A stretch of 64,000 nucleotides of DNA from Pseudonocardia benzenivorans CB1190 (GTDB lineage: Bacteria > Actinomycetota > Actinomycetes > Mycobacteriales > Pseudonocardiaceae). The position numbers and the translations under genes are program-made. Shown piece by piece: positions 41,762-49,861 of this stretch (its first letter is position 1; the number at the start of each line of letters is the position of its first letter). The notes beneath the pieces were generated by a model. It had not been told where the DNA came from. It was given only the letters and a program-made list of their open reading frames with translations, and did not search any database. Location of the stretch: assembly GCF_000196675.2 (NCBI RefSeq), contig NC_015312.1, forward strand, positions 2,170,001 to 2,234,000, in the 5' to 3' direction.

Positions 41762-43738
41762 ATGCTCGAGACGAACAGCCCGGTCACCGGCCCCGTCGCG
41801 CTGCCCACCGTCACCGCCGACGACGAGACCCTGCGCGACGCCCTCACGGCAGGGAACATCCCCACGCTGCTGCTAGTGCTGCGCACACTCACCGGTGATC
41901 CCCGCTGGTTCGCCGAGCCCTACCGGCCCTCGCGCACGATCGCGATGAACGACAACGACTCCGGCGGGCTGCCCGAGCCGGTCCAGCAGGAGATCCGCGA
42001 CGCCGTGCTCGACGTGCTGCGCGAGCTGCGCGACGGCGGCCGCGACGTGACCCCGCCCCCGCTGGGAGCCGGGCTCATCGAGATCCTCGGCGAGTCGCTG
42101 GGCGAGCAGGTGCCGGCCGAGTACGCGCCGTCGATGGCCGAGGACGCGGGCTTCGTCCCGTCCGACGCGTTCGACGGGCCGCCGCTCGGCGCGGACCTCT
42201 CGGTCGTGATCATCGGCGCCGGCATCTCCGGGATCTGCGCGGGCACGGCACTGCGTCGCCTCGGGGTCGACGTCACGATCCTGGAGCGCAACGACGACGT
42301 CGGCGGCACCTGGCTCGACAACGACTACCCGGGCGCGGGCGTCGACACCCCGAGCCACCTCTACGCGTTCTCCTTCGCGCCGTGGCCGAGCTGGTCGCGC
42401 TACTACGCCAAGCAGCCCGAGATCCTCGACTACCTGCGGCGCGTCGCCGACCAGGAGGGGCTGCGGTCGGTGATCCGGTTCGGGACGGAGGTGCTCGGCG
42501 CGACCTGGGACTCCGGCTCCTCCGTCTGGCGGGTGCAGGTGCGTGCCCGCGACGGCGTCGTCTCCGAGCTCGCGTCCGACGTGCTCGTCAGCTCCGTCGG
42601 CCAGCTCAACCGGCCCGTCGTCCCGGCACTGCCCGGGCTCGACACCTTCCCGGGCCCCGCCTTCCACACCGCGCAGTGGGACCACTCGGTCGACCTGACG
42701 GGCTTGCGCGTCGGCGTCGTCGGGACCGGCGCGTCGGCGATGCAGGTCGTGCCGGCGATCGCGGAGCAGGCCGGCTCGCTGGTGATCTTCCAGCGCTCCC
42801 CGCAGTGGGTCGCACCCAACGGGAACTACCTGCGCGAGGTCGACCCGCGCACCCGGCTGCTGTTCGAGCAGGTCCCGTACTACCGGCCCTGGTACCGGCT
42901 GCGGCTCATGTGGATGTTCCAGGACAAGCTGCACCCCACGCTGCAGCGCGACGAGGCGTGGGAGCGGGCCGCCGACGGCCGTTCCATCAACCGCACCAAC
43001 GACAAGCACCGCGAGTTCTTCACCCGCTACCTGCGCGAGCAGCTCGGTGACCGCGAGGACCTGGTCGCGAAGTCGCTGCCCGACTACCCGCCGTACGGCA
43101 AGCGGATGCTGCTGGACTGCAACTGGTTCTCCACACTGCGTCGCGACGACGTCTCGCTCGTGACGTCCGGCGTCGCCGCGATCGACGGCTCGACCGTGGT
43201 GACCGAGGACGGCGGCCGCCACGAGGTCGACGTCCTCGTCTTCGCGACGGGCTTCTCCGCCCGGAAGATGCTGCACCCGTTGGACATCCGCGGCCGTTCC
43301 GGCACGTCGCTGCGCGAGCGGTGGGGCGACGACGACGCCTGGGCGCACCTGGGCATCGAGGTCCCCGACTTCCCGAACCTGTTCCTGATGTACGGGCCCA
43401 ACACCAACCTCGGCCACGGCGGCTCGACGATGTTCCACGCGGAGTGCCAGGTGCACTACATGGTCGCCCTGCTGCGCGAGATGGTGGCGTCCGACGTCGC
43501 GGCCGTCGAGGTGCGCCGCGACGTGTGCGAGGACTACGTCGCCCGCGTCGACGCCGCGCACGAGAACATGATCTGGACCCACCCGGGGATGAGCACGTGG
43601 TACCGCAACGCGGCGGGTCGCGTCGTCACCAACAGCCCGTGGCGGCTGCAGGACTACTGGACGATGACGCGCCGCCCGTCGCTCGACGAGCACATCGTGA
43701 CCCCGGCGCGTCAGAGCTCGTCGAAGGGCGTCGCGTAG
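41762..43738 (+). CDS. Baeyer-Villiger flavin monooxygenase (HapE-like, N-terminally extended)
   Basis: The 658-residue class B flavoprotein has FAD Rossmann motif GAGISG (about 152-157), the BVMO fingerprint FPGPAFHTAQWD (FxGxxxHxxxW, about 296-307) and the NADPH motif GTGASA (about 321-326). The roughly 140-residue N-terminal extension is typical of 4-hydroxyacetophenone-monooxygenase-like BVMOs. It inserts oxygen next to a ketone to give an ester or lactone. No esterase is adjacent. ATG 41762 follows TTGGAGGGAACCTG, and operator site 5 is immediately upstream. The 3' end overlaps the convergent acetyltransferase by 28 bases. Confidence 0.93.
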   Translation: MLETNSPVTGPVALPTVTADDETLRDALTAGNIPTLLLVLRTLTGDPRWFAEPYRPSRTIAMNDNDSGGLPEPVQQEIRDAVLDVLRELRDGGRDVTPPPLGAGLIEILGESLGEQVPAEYAPSMAEDAGFVPSDAFDGPPLGADLSVVIIGAGISGICAGTALRRLGVDVTILERNDDVGGTWLDNDYPGAGVDTPSHLYAFSFAPWPSWSRYYAKQPEILDYLRRVADQEGLRSVIRFGTEVLGATWDSGSSVWRVQVRARDGVVSELASDVLVSSVGQLNRPVVPALPGLDTFPGPAFHTAQWDHSVDLTGLRVGVVGTGASAMQVVPAIAEQAGSLVIFQRSPQWVAPNGNYLREVDPRTRLLFEQVPYYRPWYRLRLMWMFQDKLHPTLQRDEAWERAADGRSINRTNDKHREFFTRYLREQLGDREDLVAKSLPDYPPYGKRMLLDCNWFSTLRRDDVSLVTSGVAAIDGSTVVTEDGGRHEVDVLVFATGFSARKMLHPLDIRGRSGTSLRERWGDDDAWAHLGIEVPDFPNLFLMYGPNTNLGHGGSTMFHAECQVHYMVALLREMVASDVAAVEVRRDVCEDYVARVDAAHENMIWTHPGMSTWYRNAAGRVVTNSPWRLQDYWTMTRRPSLDEHIVTPARQSSSKGVA

Positions 43739-44226
43739 CGGAAGGTGCCCCGCGGGGTGTCGTCGTCGAGGGCCAGGACCTGGAAGTGGACGCCCCACGT
43801 CGGGTCCGGGGCGTCGACGCCGACGGTCCTGGAGTCGACGAACCCGAAACGCCCGTAGAAGTCCGGGTCGCCGAGGAGCCCGACGAGCCGCTCCCCGCGG
43901 CTCCGGGCGACGTCGACCGCGGCGTCGACGAGCGCACTCCCGATCCCGTGGCGCTGCGCCTCGGGCAGCACACCGATCGGCCCGAGCCCCAGCGCGTCGG
44001 CCTCGCCGACGTGAGCCCGGGTGCAGATCACGTGGCCGACCACCCGGTCCTCGTCGTCGGCGACCAGGGAGAGAGCGGGCAGGAACCAGGGACCGTCGCG
44101 GAGCCGGTCGGTGAGCCCGGCCTCGACCGCCTCGCTCCCGTCGGGCGGGGCGAAGGCGGCGCGATGGACGGCGCGCACGGCATCGTGGTCGGCGATGGTC
44201 TCGGGGCGGATCCGCACGGCGGACAT
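43711..44226 (-). CDS. GNAT-family N-acetyltransferase
   Basis: About 171 residues: IRPETIADHDAVRAVHRAAF at the N-terminus, LGPIGVLPEAQRHGIGSALV as the acetyl-CoA pyrophosphate loop (Q/RxxGxG/A), and GDPDFYGRFGFVDSRTVG near the C-terminus, as in the YhbS/predicted N-acetyltransferase group. The substrate is unknown. I use ATG 44226; the longer frame starts at 44268. Confidence 0.87.
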   Translation of the reverse strand: MSAVRIRPETIADHDAVRAVHRAAFAPPDGSEAVEAGLTDRLRDGPWFLPALSLVADDEDRVVGHVICTRAHVGEADALGLGPIGVLPEAQRHGIGSALVDAAVDVARSRGERLVGLLGDPDFYGRFGFVDSRTVGVDAPDPTWGVHFQVLALDDDTPRGTFRYATPFDEL

Positions 44227-44286
44227 CGTCGACGGAACCGGCCGTGGCGTCGACCGGTTTGTCCGCAACCCCGTGCGCGGCGATGA

Positions 44287-46155
44287 TCAGCCGATGTAGG
44301 AGATCCCGAAGGCGTCGATCTTGCGGTACAGCGACGAGCGGGCGATCCCGAGCATCTCGGCCGCCTTGTAGCGGTTGCCGCGGGCCTCGTAGAGCGCCTG
44401 GATGATGACGTCGCACTGGGCGGCCTCGAGCATCGACATCCGTGGCGCCCGGTGCGCGAAGCACGACGGTGGCAGGTCGGGCGCCTGGATGACCCCGACG
44501 GGCTTGCGGGCCACGACGTAGCGCAGCACGTCCTCCAGCTCGCGCACGTTGCCCGGCCACGCGTAGCCCTCCAGCACCCGCACGACCTGCATGCTCAGCC
44601 GCAACGACCGCCCACCCGCGAGCCCGTGCAGGATCGACATCGCGATGTCGCCCAGCTCGTCGGCGCGGTAGCGCAGCGCGGGCACCCGGACGGTCTCGTG
44701 GAAGTGCCGCAGCAGCAGCCCGTACGGGCGGGTGGCGTCCGCGGAGGCGCTGTCGATGCAGCCGGCGACGACGAGCGGGTCGGGCATCGCGACGAGGGTG
44801 CGCAGCGACTCGTCGAGCCGGCGCGCGGCGACCGGGCTGAGCAGGTTCATCTGGCGCAGCACGAGCAGCCGCGGCCGGTCGCCGGGCTCGCGGGCGACGC
44901 GGTCGAGCGGGTCGGGTCCGCCCGTCGAGTCCCCGATCCGCGAACAGTCGACGACGTGCACCATCGCCGACGGGTGCGCGCGCCGGAACTGCTGCACGGC
45001 CAGTGTCTGCTTGCCGACGCCCGCCTCCCCGATCAGGAGCTGGTGGCGCCGGCGCCCGACCGCGGCCGCGACCTCGTGGCAGGCCCGCAGATAGGGACTC
45101 AGCAGCTCGCGGTTGGCCCGCATCCGCGCCTCGGCGTGCAGCCGCGCGGAGTGGTCGCCGCCGCGCAGGTCGGCGGCGTAGTCGCGGCGCGTCGTCGGGG
45201 CGACGTGCGAGCCCTGGCGCCGCACGGCCTCCGGCACGGCGAACCGCGCCGCGAGATCCAGCGGCCCGCCGGACACCACGCAGCCGACGACGACGCCGGC
45301 ATCGGACACCGGCTCGACGGCCAGCGCCGCGCAGTGTCCCGACGGCAGGTCGACGTGCCGGTCGCCCCCGTCGGCCTCGCCGATGACGGCCGCGGCGAGC
45401 GTGAGGTCGGCCAGGCTGCGCTGGTCGTCGTGCCCGAGCCTGCGCACTCCCGGGCACGTGAGCAGCGCGTCGCCGTCGGTGGCGAGCACCCACTCCGCCC
45501 CGGCGTCGCGCGCCTCGGTGAAGCGGCGGTGGACGAGCAGGCCGTGCCGGTGCGCACGGTCGGCGACGGCCTCGGCGATCCGGCCGGCGAGCAGCCCGGC
45601 GACCGCGGTCCCGGTGTCGTCGGCATCCGCGACGTGGCGCAGCACGACGACCGCGTCCGGCGCCGCACCGTCGCTGCGGTGCACCGTCGCCGCCGACTCG
45701 GCCAGCCACGTCAGCTCCGGGTGCAGGTGCTCGGCGCCGACGACGCTCGCGACGTCGCCCCCGTGGTGCAGCAGGGCGGCGGCCGTCGTCCCGACGTCGC
45801 CCTCCGCGTACCGGAACCCCGGCGTGAACAGCACGCCGTCGAGCAGCGCCGCGAGCGCCGGATCGCCGTCGTGACGCACGCGCACGACACCGTCGTGGTC
45901 GACCAGCGCGACCGAGCAGCGGGGGCGCGGGGTGAGGGAGAAGAACGCCGCGAAGACCTCGTCGGCCTCCGGGACGGCCGACCGGCCGGGCTCGTGCCCG
46001 ACGTAGCTGACCTCGACGGCGTCGAGCCGCACACCGGCGTCGACCGCCCGCAGCCACGACGCCACCACCTCCGGCCGGACGGCCTCGCAGGCAGGGTCGA
46101 TGCGACCCGTCCGCCGGAACCGCTGCGCCGCCGCCTCGATGCCGGTGAGGTCCAC
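44287..46155 (-). CDS. AcoR/Fis-type transcriptional activator with degenerate AAA+ domain
   Basis: The 622-residue product has a GAF-like sensory N-terminus (residues 60-320), an AAA+ central domain with Walker A GEAGVGKQT, and a Fis-type C-terminal HTH (QALYEARGNRYKAAEMLGIARSSLYRKIDAFGI). The sigma-54 contact motif GAFTGA is absent, and the Walker B position reads LLVLRQMNLL, without the expected Asp-Glu, so ATP hydrolysis is unlikely. Actinobacteria lack sigma-54, so it probably works with a sigma-70-type polymerase, like MimR/AcoR relatives. It is divergent from BMC-H1, with the GGACAA-N15-TTGTCC motif between them. It is the best candidate regulator of the microcompartment. Confidence 0.85.
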   Translation of the reverse strand: MDLTGIEAAAQRFRRTGRIDPACEAVRPEVVASWLRAVDAGVRLDAVEVSYVGHEPGRSAVPEADEVFAAFFSLTPRPRCSVALVDHDGVVRVRHDGDPALAALLDGVLFTPGFRYAEGDVGTTAAALLHHGGDVASVVGAEHLHPELTWLAESAATVHRSDGAAPDAVVVLRHVADADDTGTAVAGLLAGRIAEAVADRAHRHGLLVHRRFTEARDAGAEWVLATDGDALLTCPGVRRLGHDDQRSLADLTLAAAVIGEADGGDRHVDLPSGHCAALAVEPVSDAGVVVGCVVSGGPLDLAARFAVPEAVRRQGSHVAPTTRRDYAADLRGGDHSARLHAEARMRANRELLSPYLRACHEVAAAVGRRRHQLLIGEAGVGKQTLAVQQFRRAHPSAMVHVVDCSRIGDSTGGPDPLDRVAREPGDRPRLLVLRQMNLLSPVAARRLDESLRTLVAMPDPLVVAGCIDSASADATRPYGLLLRHFHETVRVPALRYRADELGDIAMSILHGLAGGRSLRLSMQVVRVLEGYAWPGNVRELEDVLRYVVARKPVGVIQAPDLPPSCFAHRAPRMSMLEAAQCDVIIQALYEARGNRYKAAEMLGIARSSLYRKIDAFGISYIG

Positions 46156-46247
46156 CGGCCCAGGCTAGGACCGCGCCGGCCCGGAACCGGCCGACTGTCG
46201 CAGGTTGCGACGCCCGACCCGGCCGTGGCAGGAGTACGCCACTCACG

Positions 46248-46274
46248 GGACAACGGGCACGCACCGGCTTGTCC
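46248..46274. promoter_or_regulatory. GGACAA-N15-TTGTCC motif, site A (between activator and BMC-H1)
   Basis: GGACAA at 46248-46253 and TTGTCC at 46269-46274 form an inverted repeat with a 15-bp spacer. The same spacing recurs at 54880-54906 and, with two changes in the left arm, at 62907-62933. It lies 66-92 bp before the BMC-H1 start and 93-119 bp before the divergent activator, a typical activator-binding distance. Confidence 0.6.
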
Positions 46275-46339
46275 GTCCGGGACAGCGCCGATGTCGCAGG
46301 GCGCCGCTACCGTCGGGCGCAGCGGCGGAGGGAGCCGGG

Positions 46340-46633
46340 ATGGCGGGCAGCGGTGCGCTCGGGATGATCGAGACGCGGGGGCTGGTGGGCGCGATCGAGG
46401 CCGCGGACGCGATGGTGAAGGCCGCGAACGTCGAGGTCGAGGGCTATCGCACGCTGCGCAACGGGCAGGTGTCGGTGCTCGTGCGCGGCGACGTCGGCGC
46501 GGTGAAGGCGGCCGTCGACGCCGGTGCCGCCGCGGCCGCCCGCGTCGGTGAGCTCTACACCTCGCACGTGATCCCGCGCCCGCACGGGGAGACCGAGGGC
46601 GTGGTCGGCCAGGCGGTCGTCCCGCTCGACTGA
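46340..46633 (+). CDS. Microcompartment hexameric shell protein BMC-H1
   Basis: The 97-residue product is one Pfam-type BMC domain: [31 protein letters not shown] and [27 protein letters not shown]. The pore-lining loop, GSG in PduA-type proteins and GGG in the paralogue at 54125, reads LRNGQV here, placing Arg-Asn-Gly at the pore. ATG 46340 is preceded by GGAGGGAGCCGGG. It is transcribed alone on the plus strand, opposite to the main shell operon and convergent with its last gene. Confidence 0.95.
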   Translation: MAGSGALGMIETRGLVGAIEAADAMVKAANVEVEGYRTLRNGQVSVLVRGDVGAVKAAVDAGAAAAARVGELYTSHVIPRPHGETEGVVGQAVVPLD

Positions 46634-46640
46634 GCGCCCG

Positions 46641-48809
46641 TCAGCCGGTCTCGCCGTCGTCGCCCGCGGTCTGGTTGACCTGCAGCAGCCGCAGCGCGAA
46701 GTCGGCGCGCATCCGGTCCTCGTGCCGGCTCAGGTCGAGCCCGGTGAGCTGGCGGATCCGCTCCAGCCGGTAGCGCAACGTCTTGTGGTGCACGAACAGG
46801 CGCTCGGCCGCGAGCCGCTGCGAACAGTCGGCGTCGAAGAACGCGCGCAGCGTGCGGATCAGGGCACCGTCGTTGTCACGGTCGTAGGCGACGAGCGGGC
46901 CCGTCACGTCCTCGATGAACGTCTGGAGGTCGGGGTCGTCGCCGCTGCCGAGCAGCAGCCGCACGATGCCGAGCTCCTCGTAGAGGAACGCGTTCTGCCC
47001 GCCCAGCCGCCGGGCCGCCGACAGTGCCGTGCGGGCCTCGTTCCACGCCCCCGGCAGGGCGACGACGTCGCGGTGCTCCCGGCTGATTCCCCAGGTCATC
47101 CGCAGGTCCGGCCAGTCGGCGCGCACCGCCGCGGAGAACGCGGTGACCAGGTCCTTCGCCTCGGCCCGCCCGACGTCGGACGCGATCGCGACGAGCAGGT
47201 CCCCGCGCAGGCCGGCCAGCGCCAGCCCGCGCCCGTCGTCGAGCGTGCGGACCGTGCGCAGGACGTGCCGGCGCAGCCGTTCGGTGCCGGAGGTGTCCCA
47301 GCCGTGCTCGGCGGCGAGGTCCTCGACGTTCTCGATGCGCCCGTGCACGACACGCAGCGCGCCCGTCAGGGCCAGACCCAGCTGCTGGGCCCGGGTGCGG
47401 GCGGCGAGCCGGTGCTCGACGGGTCCCTGCAGCAGGTCCCACAGCACCTGCTCGATCGCCTCCGCACGGGCCCGGCTGGCGGCGCGTTCGCGCAGCAGCG
47501 CCAGCGAGCAGGCCATCGCGACCTGTCCGGCGGTGACCTCCAGCATCTCGTCGGACCCGCCGCCCGGCAGCAGCACGACCTGGCCGACCTCGTCGCCGTC
47601 GGCGTAGACGGGCCGGATCCAGCTGCGACCGGCGCCGGTGCGGCGGCGACGCGCGGGCCGGCCGACCGTCGCGGGCAGCGACGACACCAGCCTGCGGCCG
47701 CTGTGTGCGGCGAGCAGGGTGCCGTCGGGGCCGTACACGCCGATCTCGCAGTCCAGCTCGGTCGCGACCGCGCGCATGATCGCGGGCAGGCCGCCACCCT
47801 CGACGACGGTCGTCAGCAAACTGTGCTGCAGCCGTGAGCTGCGATCGAGCACCGACACCTGGTGCTGCAGCGCGTCGCGGGCGCGTTCGGCGTCGGCGGT
47901 GGCGGCGGCCTGCTCGTCGTGCAGCCGGGCGTTGTCGATGGCGACGGTCGCGAAGTCGGCGAGGGTCACCATGCGGCGCACGTCGCGCTCGGTGAAGATC
48001 GACCGGCGGCGCCGCCAGACCTCCAGCACCCCGACGAACTCGCCCTGCAGACGGAGCGGGACGGCCAGCGCCGACCGCGTCGCCTCCTTCTCGGCCAGCG
48101 ACATGAAGTCCTGGCTGATCGTCTCGTCCTCGAGGTAGGAGTCGACCTTGGCGGGCTCGCCGGTGAGGAACACCAGGCCGGCGACGCCCTGGCCGCGGTG
48201 CATCCGGAGCCGGGCCGTCTCGGCGACCCGGTTGCCGACGCACGCCCGCATCCGCACGACGTCGTCCTCGCGCAGCATGACCCCGCAGATGTCGGAGTCC
48301 AGCAGCCGCAGCGTCCGCTCGGCGATGGTGTGCAGCGCCTGGTCGACGTCGCGCGCCGACAGCAGCTGGGCGACGACGTCGCGCACCGCCTCGGCCTCGG
48401 CGTCGGCGTCCTGCACCCGGCCCGTGGCCGACGAGTCCGCGAGCACGAGGGAGAGCCAGACGCACGCCTGCCGCAGCAGCTGCCACGCGCCGGGCTCGAC
48501 GTCGGTCCCCGGGTCCCAGCACAGCGCGACGGCCGCCCCGGCCGGGATGACCAGCCCGCGGCGCTCGACGGGCGCGCACGGCGACGGACCGCCCCGCGGC
48601 AGGCCCGCGATCCCCGTCCCGGGTCCGGCGAGCGCGGTCCAGCCGGTGTCGGACCACCAGGCGACGCTGACCGCCGTCCCGACCAGTAGCGACGCGCGCG
48701 CGGCGACCTCTCCCGCCGCGGCGGCGAGGTCCGCGGGCAGCGACTCCAGCAGGGTGGCGAGGCCCGGCGGGCCGGCGACGGTGAGCCGCCGGGATTCGGC
48801 TGGTGTCAT
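46641..48809 (-). CDS. PucR-family transcriptional regulator with GAF domain
   Basis: The 722-residue product has a GAF domain near residues 145-300 (AVRDVVAQLLSARDVDQALHTIAERTLRLLDSDICGVML ... TLADFATVAIDNARL) and a C-terminal PucR/CdaR-type module (ALIRTLRAFFDADCSQRLAAERLFVHHKTLRYRLERIRQLTGLDL) whose last helix-turn-helix binds DNA. It lies at the end of the BMC operon, 17 bp from the alcohol dehydrogenase stop, so it probably senses a pathway compound. A second regulator in the same locus (the Fis-type activator) implies two-layer control. Confidence 0.9.
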   Translation of the reverse strand: MTPAESRRLTVAGPPGLATLLESLPADLAAAAGEVAARASLLVGTAVSVAWWSDTGWTALAGPGTGIAGLPRGGPSPCAPVERRGLVIPAGAAVALCWDPGTDVEPGAWQLLRQACVWLSLVLADSSATGRVQDADAEAEAVRDVVAQLLSARDVDQALHTIAERTLRLLDSDICGVMLREDDVVRMRACVGNRVAETARLRMHRGQGVAGLVFLTGEPAKVDSYLEDETISQDFMSLAEKEATRSALAVPLRLQGEFVGVLEVWRRRRSIFTERDVRRMVTLADFATVAIDNARLHDEQAAATADAERARDALQHQVSVLDRSSRLQHSLLTTVVEGGGLPAIMRAVATELDCEIGVYGPDGTLLAAHSGRRLVSSLPATVGRPARRRRTGAGRSWIRPVYADGDEVGQVVLLPGGGSDEMLEVTAGQVAMACSLALLRERAASRARAEAIEQVLWDLLQGPVEHRLAARTRAQQLGLALTGALRVVHGRIENVEDLAAEHGWDTSGTERLRRHVLRTVRTLDDGRGLALAGLRGDLLVAIASDVGRAEAKDLVTAFSAAVRADWPDLRMTWGISREHRDVVALPGAWNEARTALSAARRLGGQNAFLYEELGIVRLLLGSGDDPDLQTFIEDVTGPLVAYDRDNDGALIRTLRAFFDADCSQRLAAERLFVHHKTLRYRLERIRQLTGLDLSRHEDRMRADFALRLLQVNQTAGDDGETG

Positions 48810-48826
48810 CTCACCCCCCGGCCCCG

Positions 48827-49861
48827 TCAGGTCGCGATCAGGGACTTGAGCGTACGTCGCGCGGCCATCGCCCGGTACGCGTCGGGGACGTCGTCGAGCG
48901 GGACCGTCTGCGTCGCGACGACCGTCGGGTCCAGCACACCGGACGCCACGAGCGCGACGAGCGCCTCGCCGTCGCGCATGAGGTCGCCGATCGCGAACCG
49001 CAGCGTGAGCTCGTCGGCGAAGGCCCTGGCGACGGGCAGCGCGAACTCGGGCTCGGTGTGCACGCCGACGGACACGATGGTGCCGCGCCGTCTGACCAGC
49101 GTGAACGCCGTGTCGAGGCCGCGCGGGCCGCCGACGGCGTCGATCACCGCGTCGGCGCCGCGGCCGTCGGTCAGCCCGGCCACGGTCGCGCGAGCCCCGG
49201 CCGGGTCTGCGACGACGGCGCCCTCGCGGGCGGCGAGCTCGCGGCGGGCGTCGACCGGTTCGACGACGACCACCGTCCCCGCGCCGCACGCCTGCGCCGC
49301 CAGGCTGGTCAGCTGGCCGACCGGCCCGCCCCCGAGCACGACGACCGTGTCGCCGGGGGTGAGCCCCGCGCGGCGGACCGCCGCGTAGCCGGTGGCGAGG
49401 GTGTCGCCGAGGAACACGGCCGCGTCGAGCCCGATCCCGGCCGGCACCGGGCGCAGCACCGTGTCGGCGAACGGGACGCGGACGAACTCGGCCTGGCTCC
49501 CGGCCAGCGGCGGGCCGTAGGCGGAGCCGGTGCCGAAGAACCGCCGCTGCGGGCACTCCCAGTGGTCGCCGCGGCGGCACCACCAGCACGTCCCGCACGC
49601 GGTGAAGTCCGCGCCGACGACGAGGTCCCCGACCGTGTGGCCCTGCACCGCCGGTCCCGTCCCGACGACCTCTCCGACGAACTCGTGGCCCAGCACGCTG
49701 CCGCGGGGCAGGTGCTCGCCGTGCGCGACGGCGTGCAGGTCGGTGCCGCACACCGCGGCCCGGCGCACCCGCACGATCGCGTCGCCGGGATCGACGACGA
49801 TCGGCTCCGCGACCGACTCGACGCGCACCGTCCCGTCCCCGGCGAAGAGCACGGCCTTCAT
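48827..49861 (-). CDS. Zinc-dependent alcohol dehydrogenase of the BMC operon
   Basis: The 344-residue MDR enzyme has catalytic zinc ligands in AAVCGTDLHA (Cys38) and VLGHEFVG (His59, Glu60), structural zinc cysteines in TACGTCWWCRRGDHWEC (89, 92, 95, 103), and the NAD fold VVVLGGGPVGQLTSLAAQACGA. It interconverts an alcohol and an aldehyde or ketone with NAD(H), either feeding the aldehyde dehydrogenase or recycling cofactor inside the compartment. No encapsulation peptide is obvious at its start. The ATG overlaps the stop of the preceding dehydrogenase gene (ATGA). Confidence 0.92.
   Translation of the reverse strand: MKAVLFAGDGTVRVESVAEPIVVDPGDAIVRVRRAAVCGTDLHAVAHGEHLPRGSVLGHEFVGEVVGTGPAVQGHTVGDLVVGADFTACGTCWWCRRGDHWECPQRRFFGTGSAYGPPLAGSQAEFVRVPFADTVLRPVPAGIGLDAAVFLGDTLATGYAAVRRAGLTPGDTVVVLGGGPVGQLTSLAAQACGAGTVVVVEPVDARRELAAREGAVVADPAGARATVAGLTDGRGADAVIDAVGGPRGLDTAFTLVRRRGTIVSVGVHTEPEFALPVARAFADELTLRFAIGDLMRDGEALVALVASGVLDPTVVATQTVPLDDVPDAYRAMAARRTLKSLIAT

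Noticed and set aside
44259..44264. An additional TTGTCC near the end of the Fis-type activator gene
   Set aside because: No GGACAA-like arm lies 15 bp upstream, and the position is not a promoter of a BMC gene.
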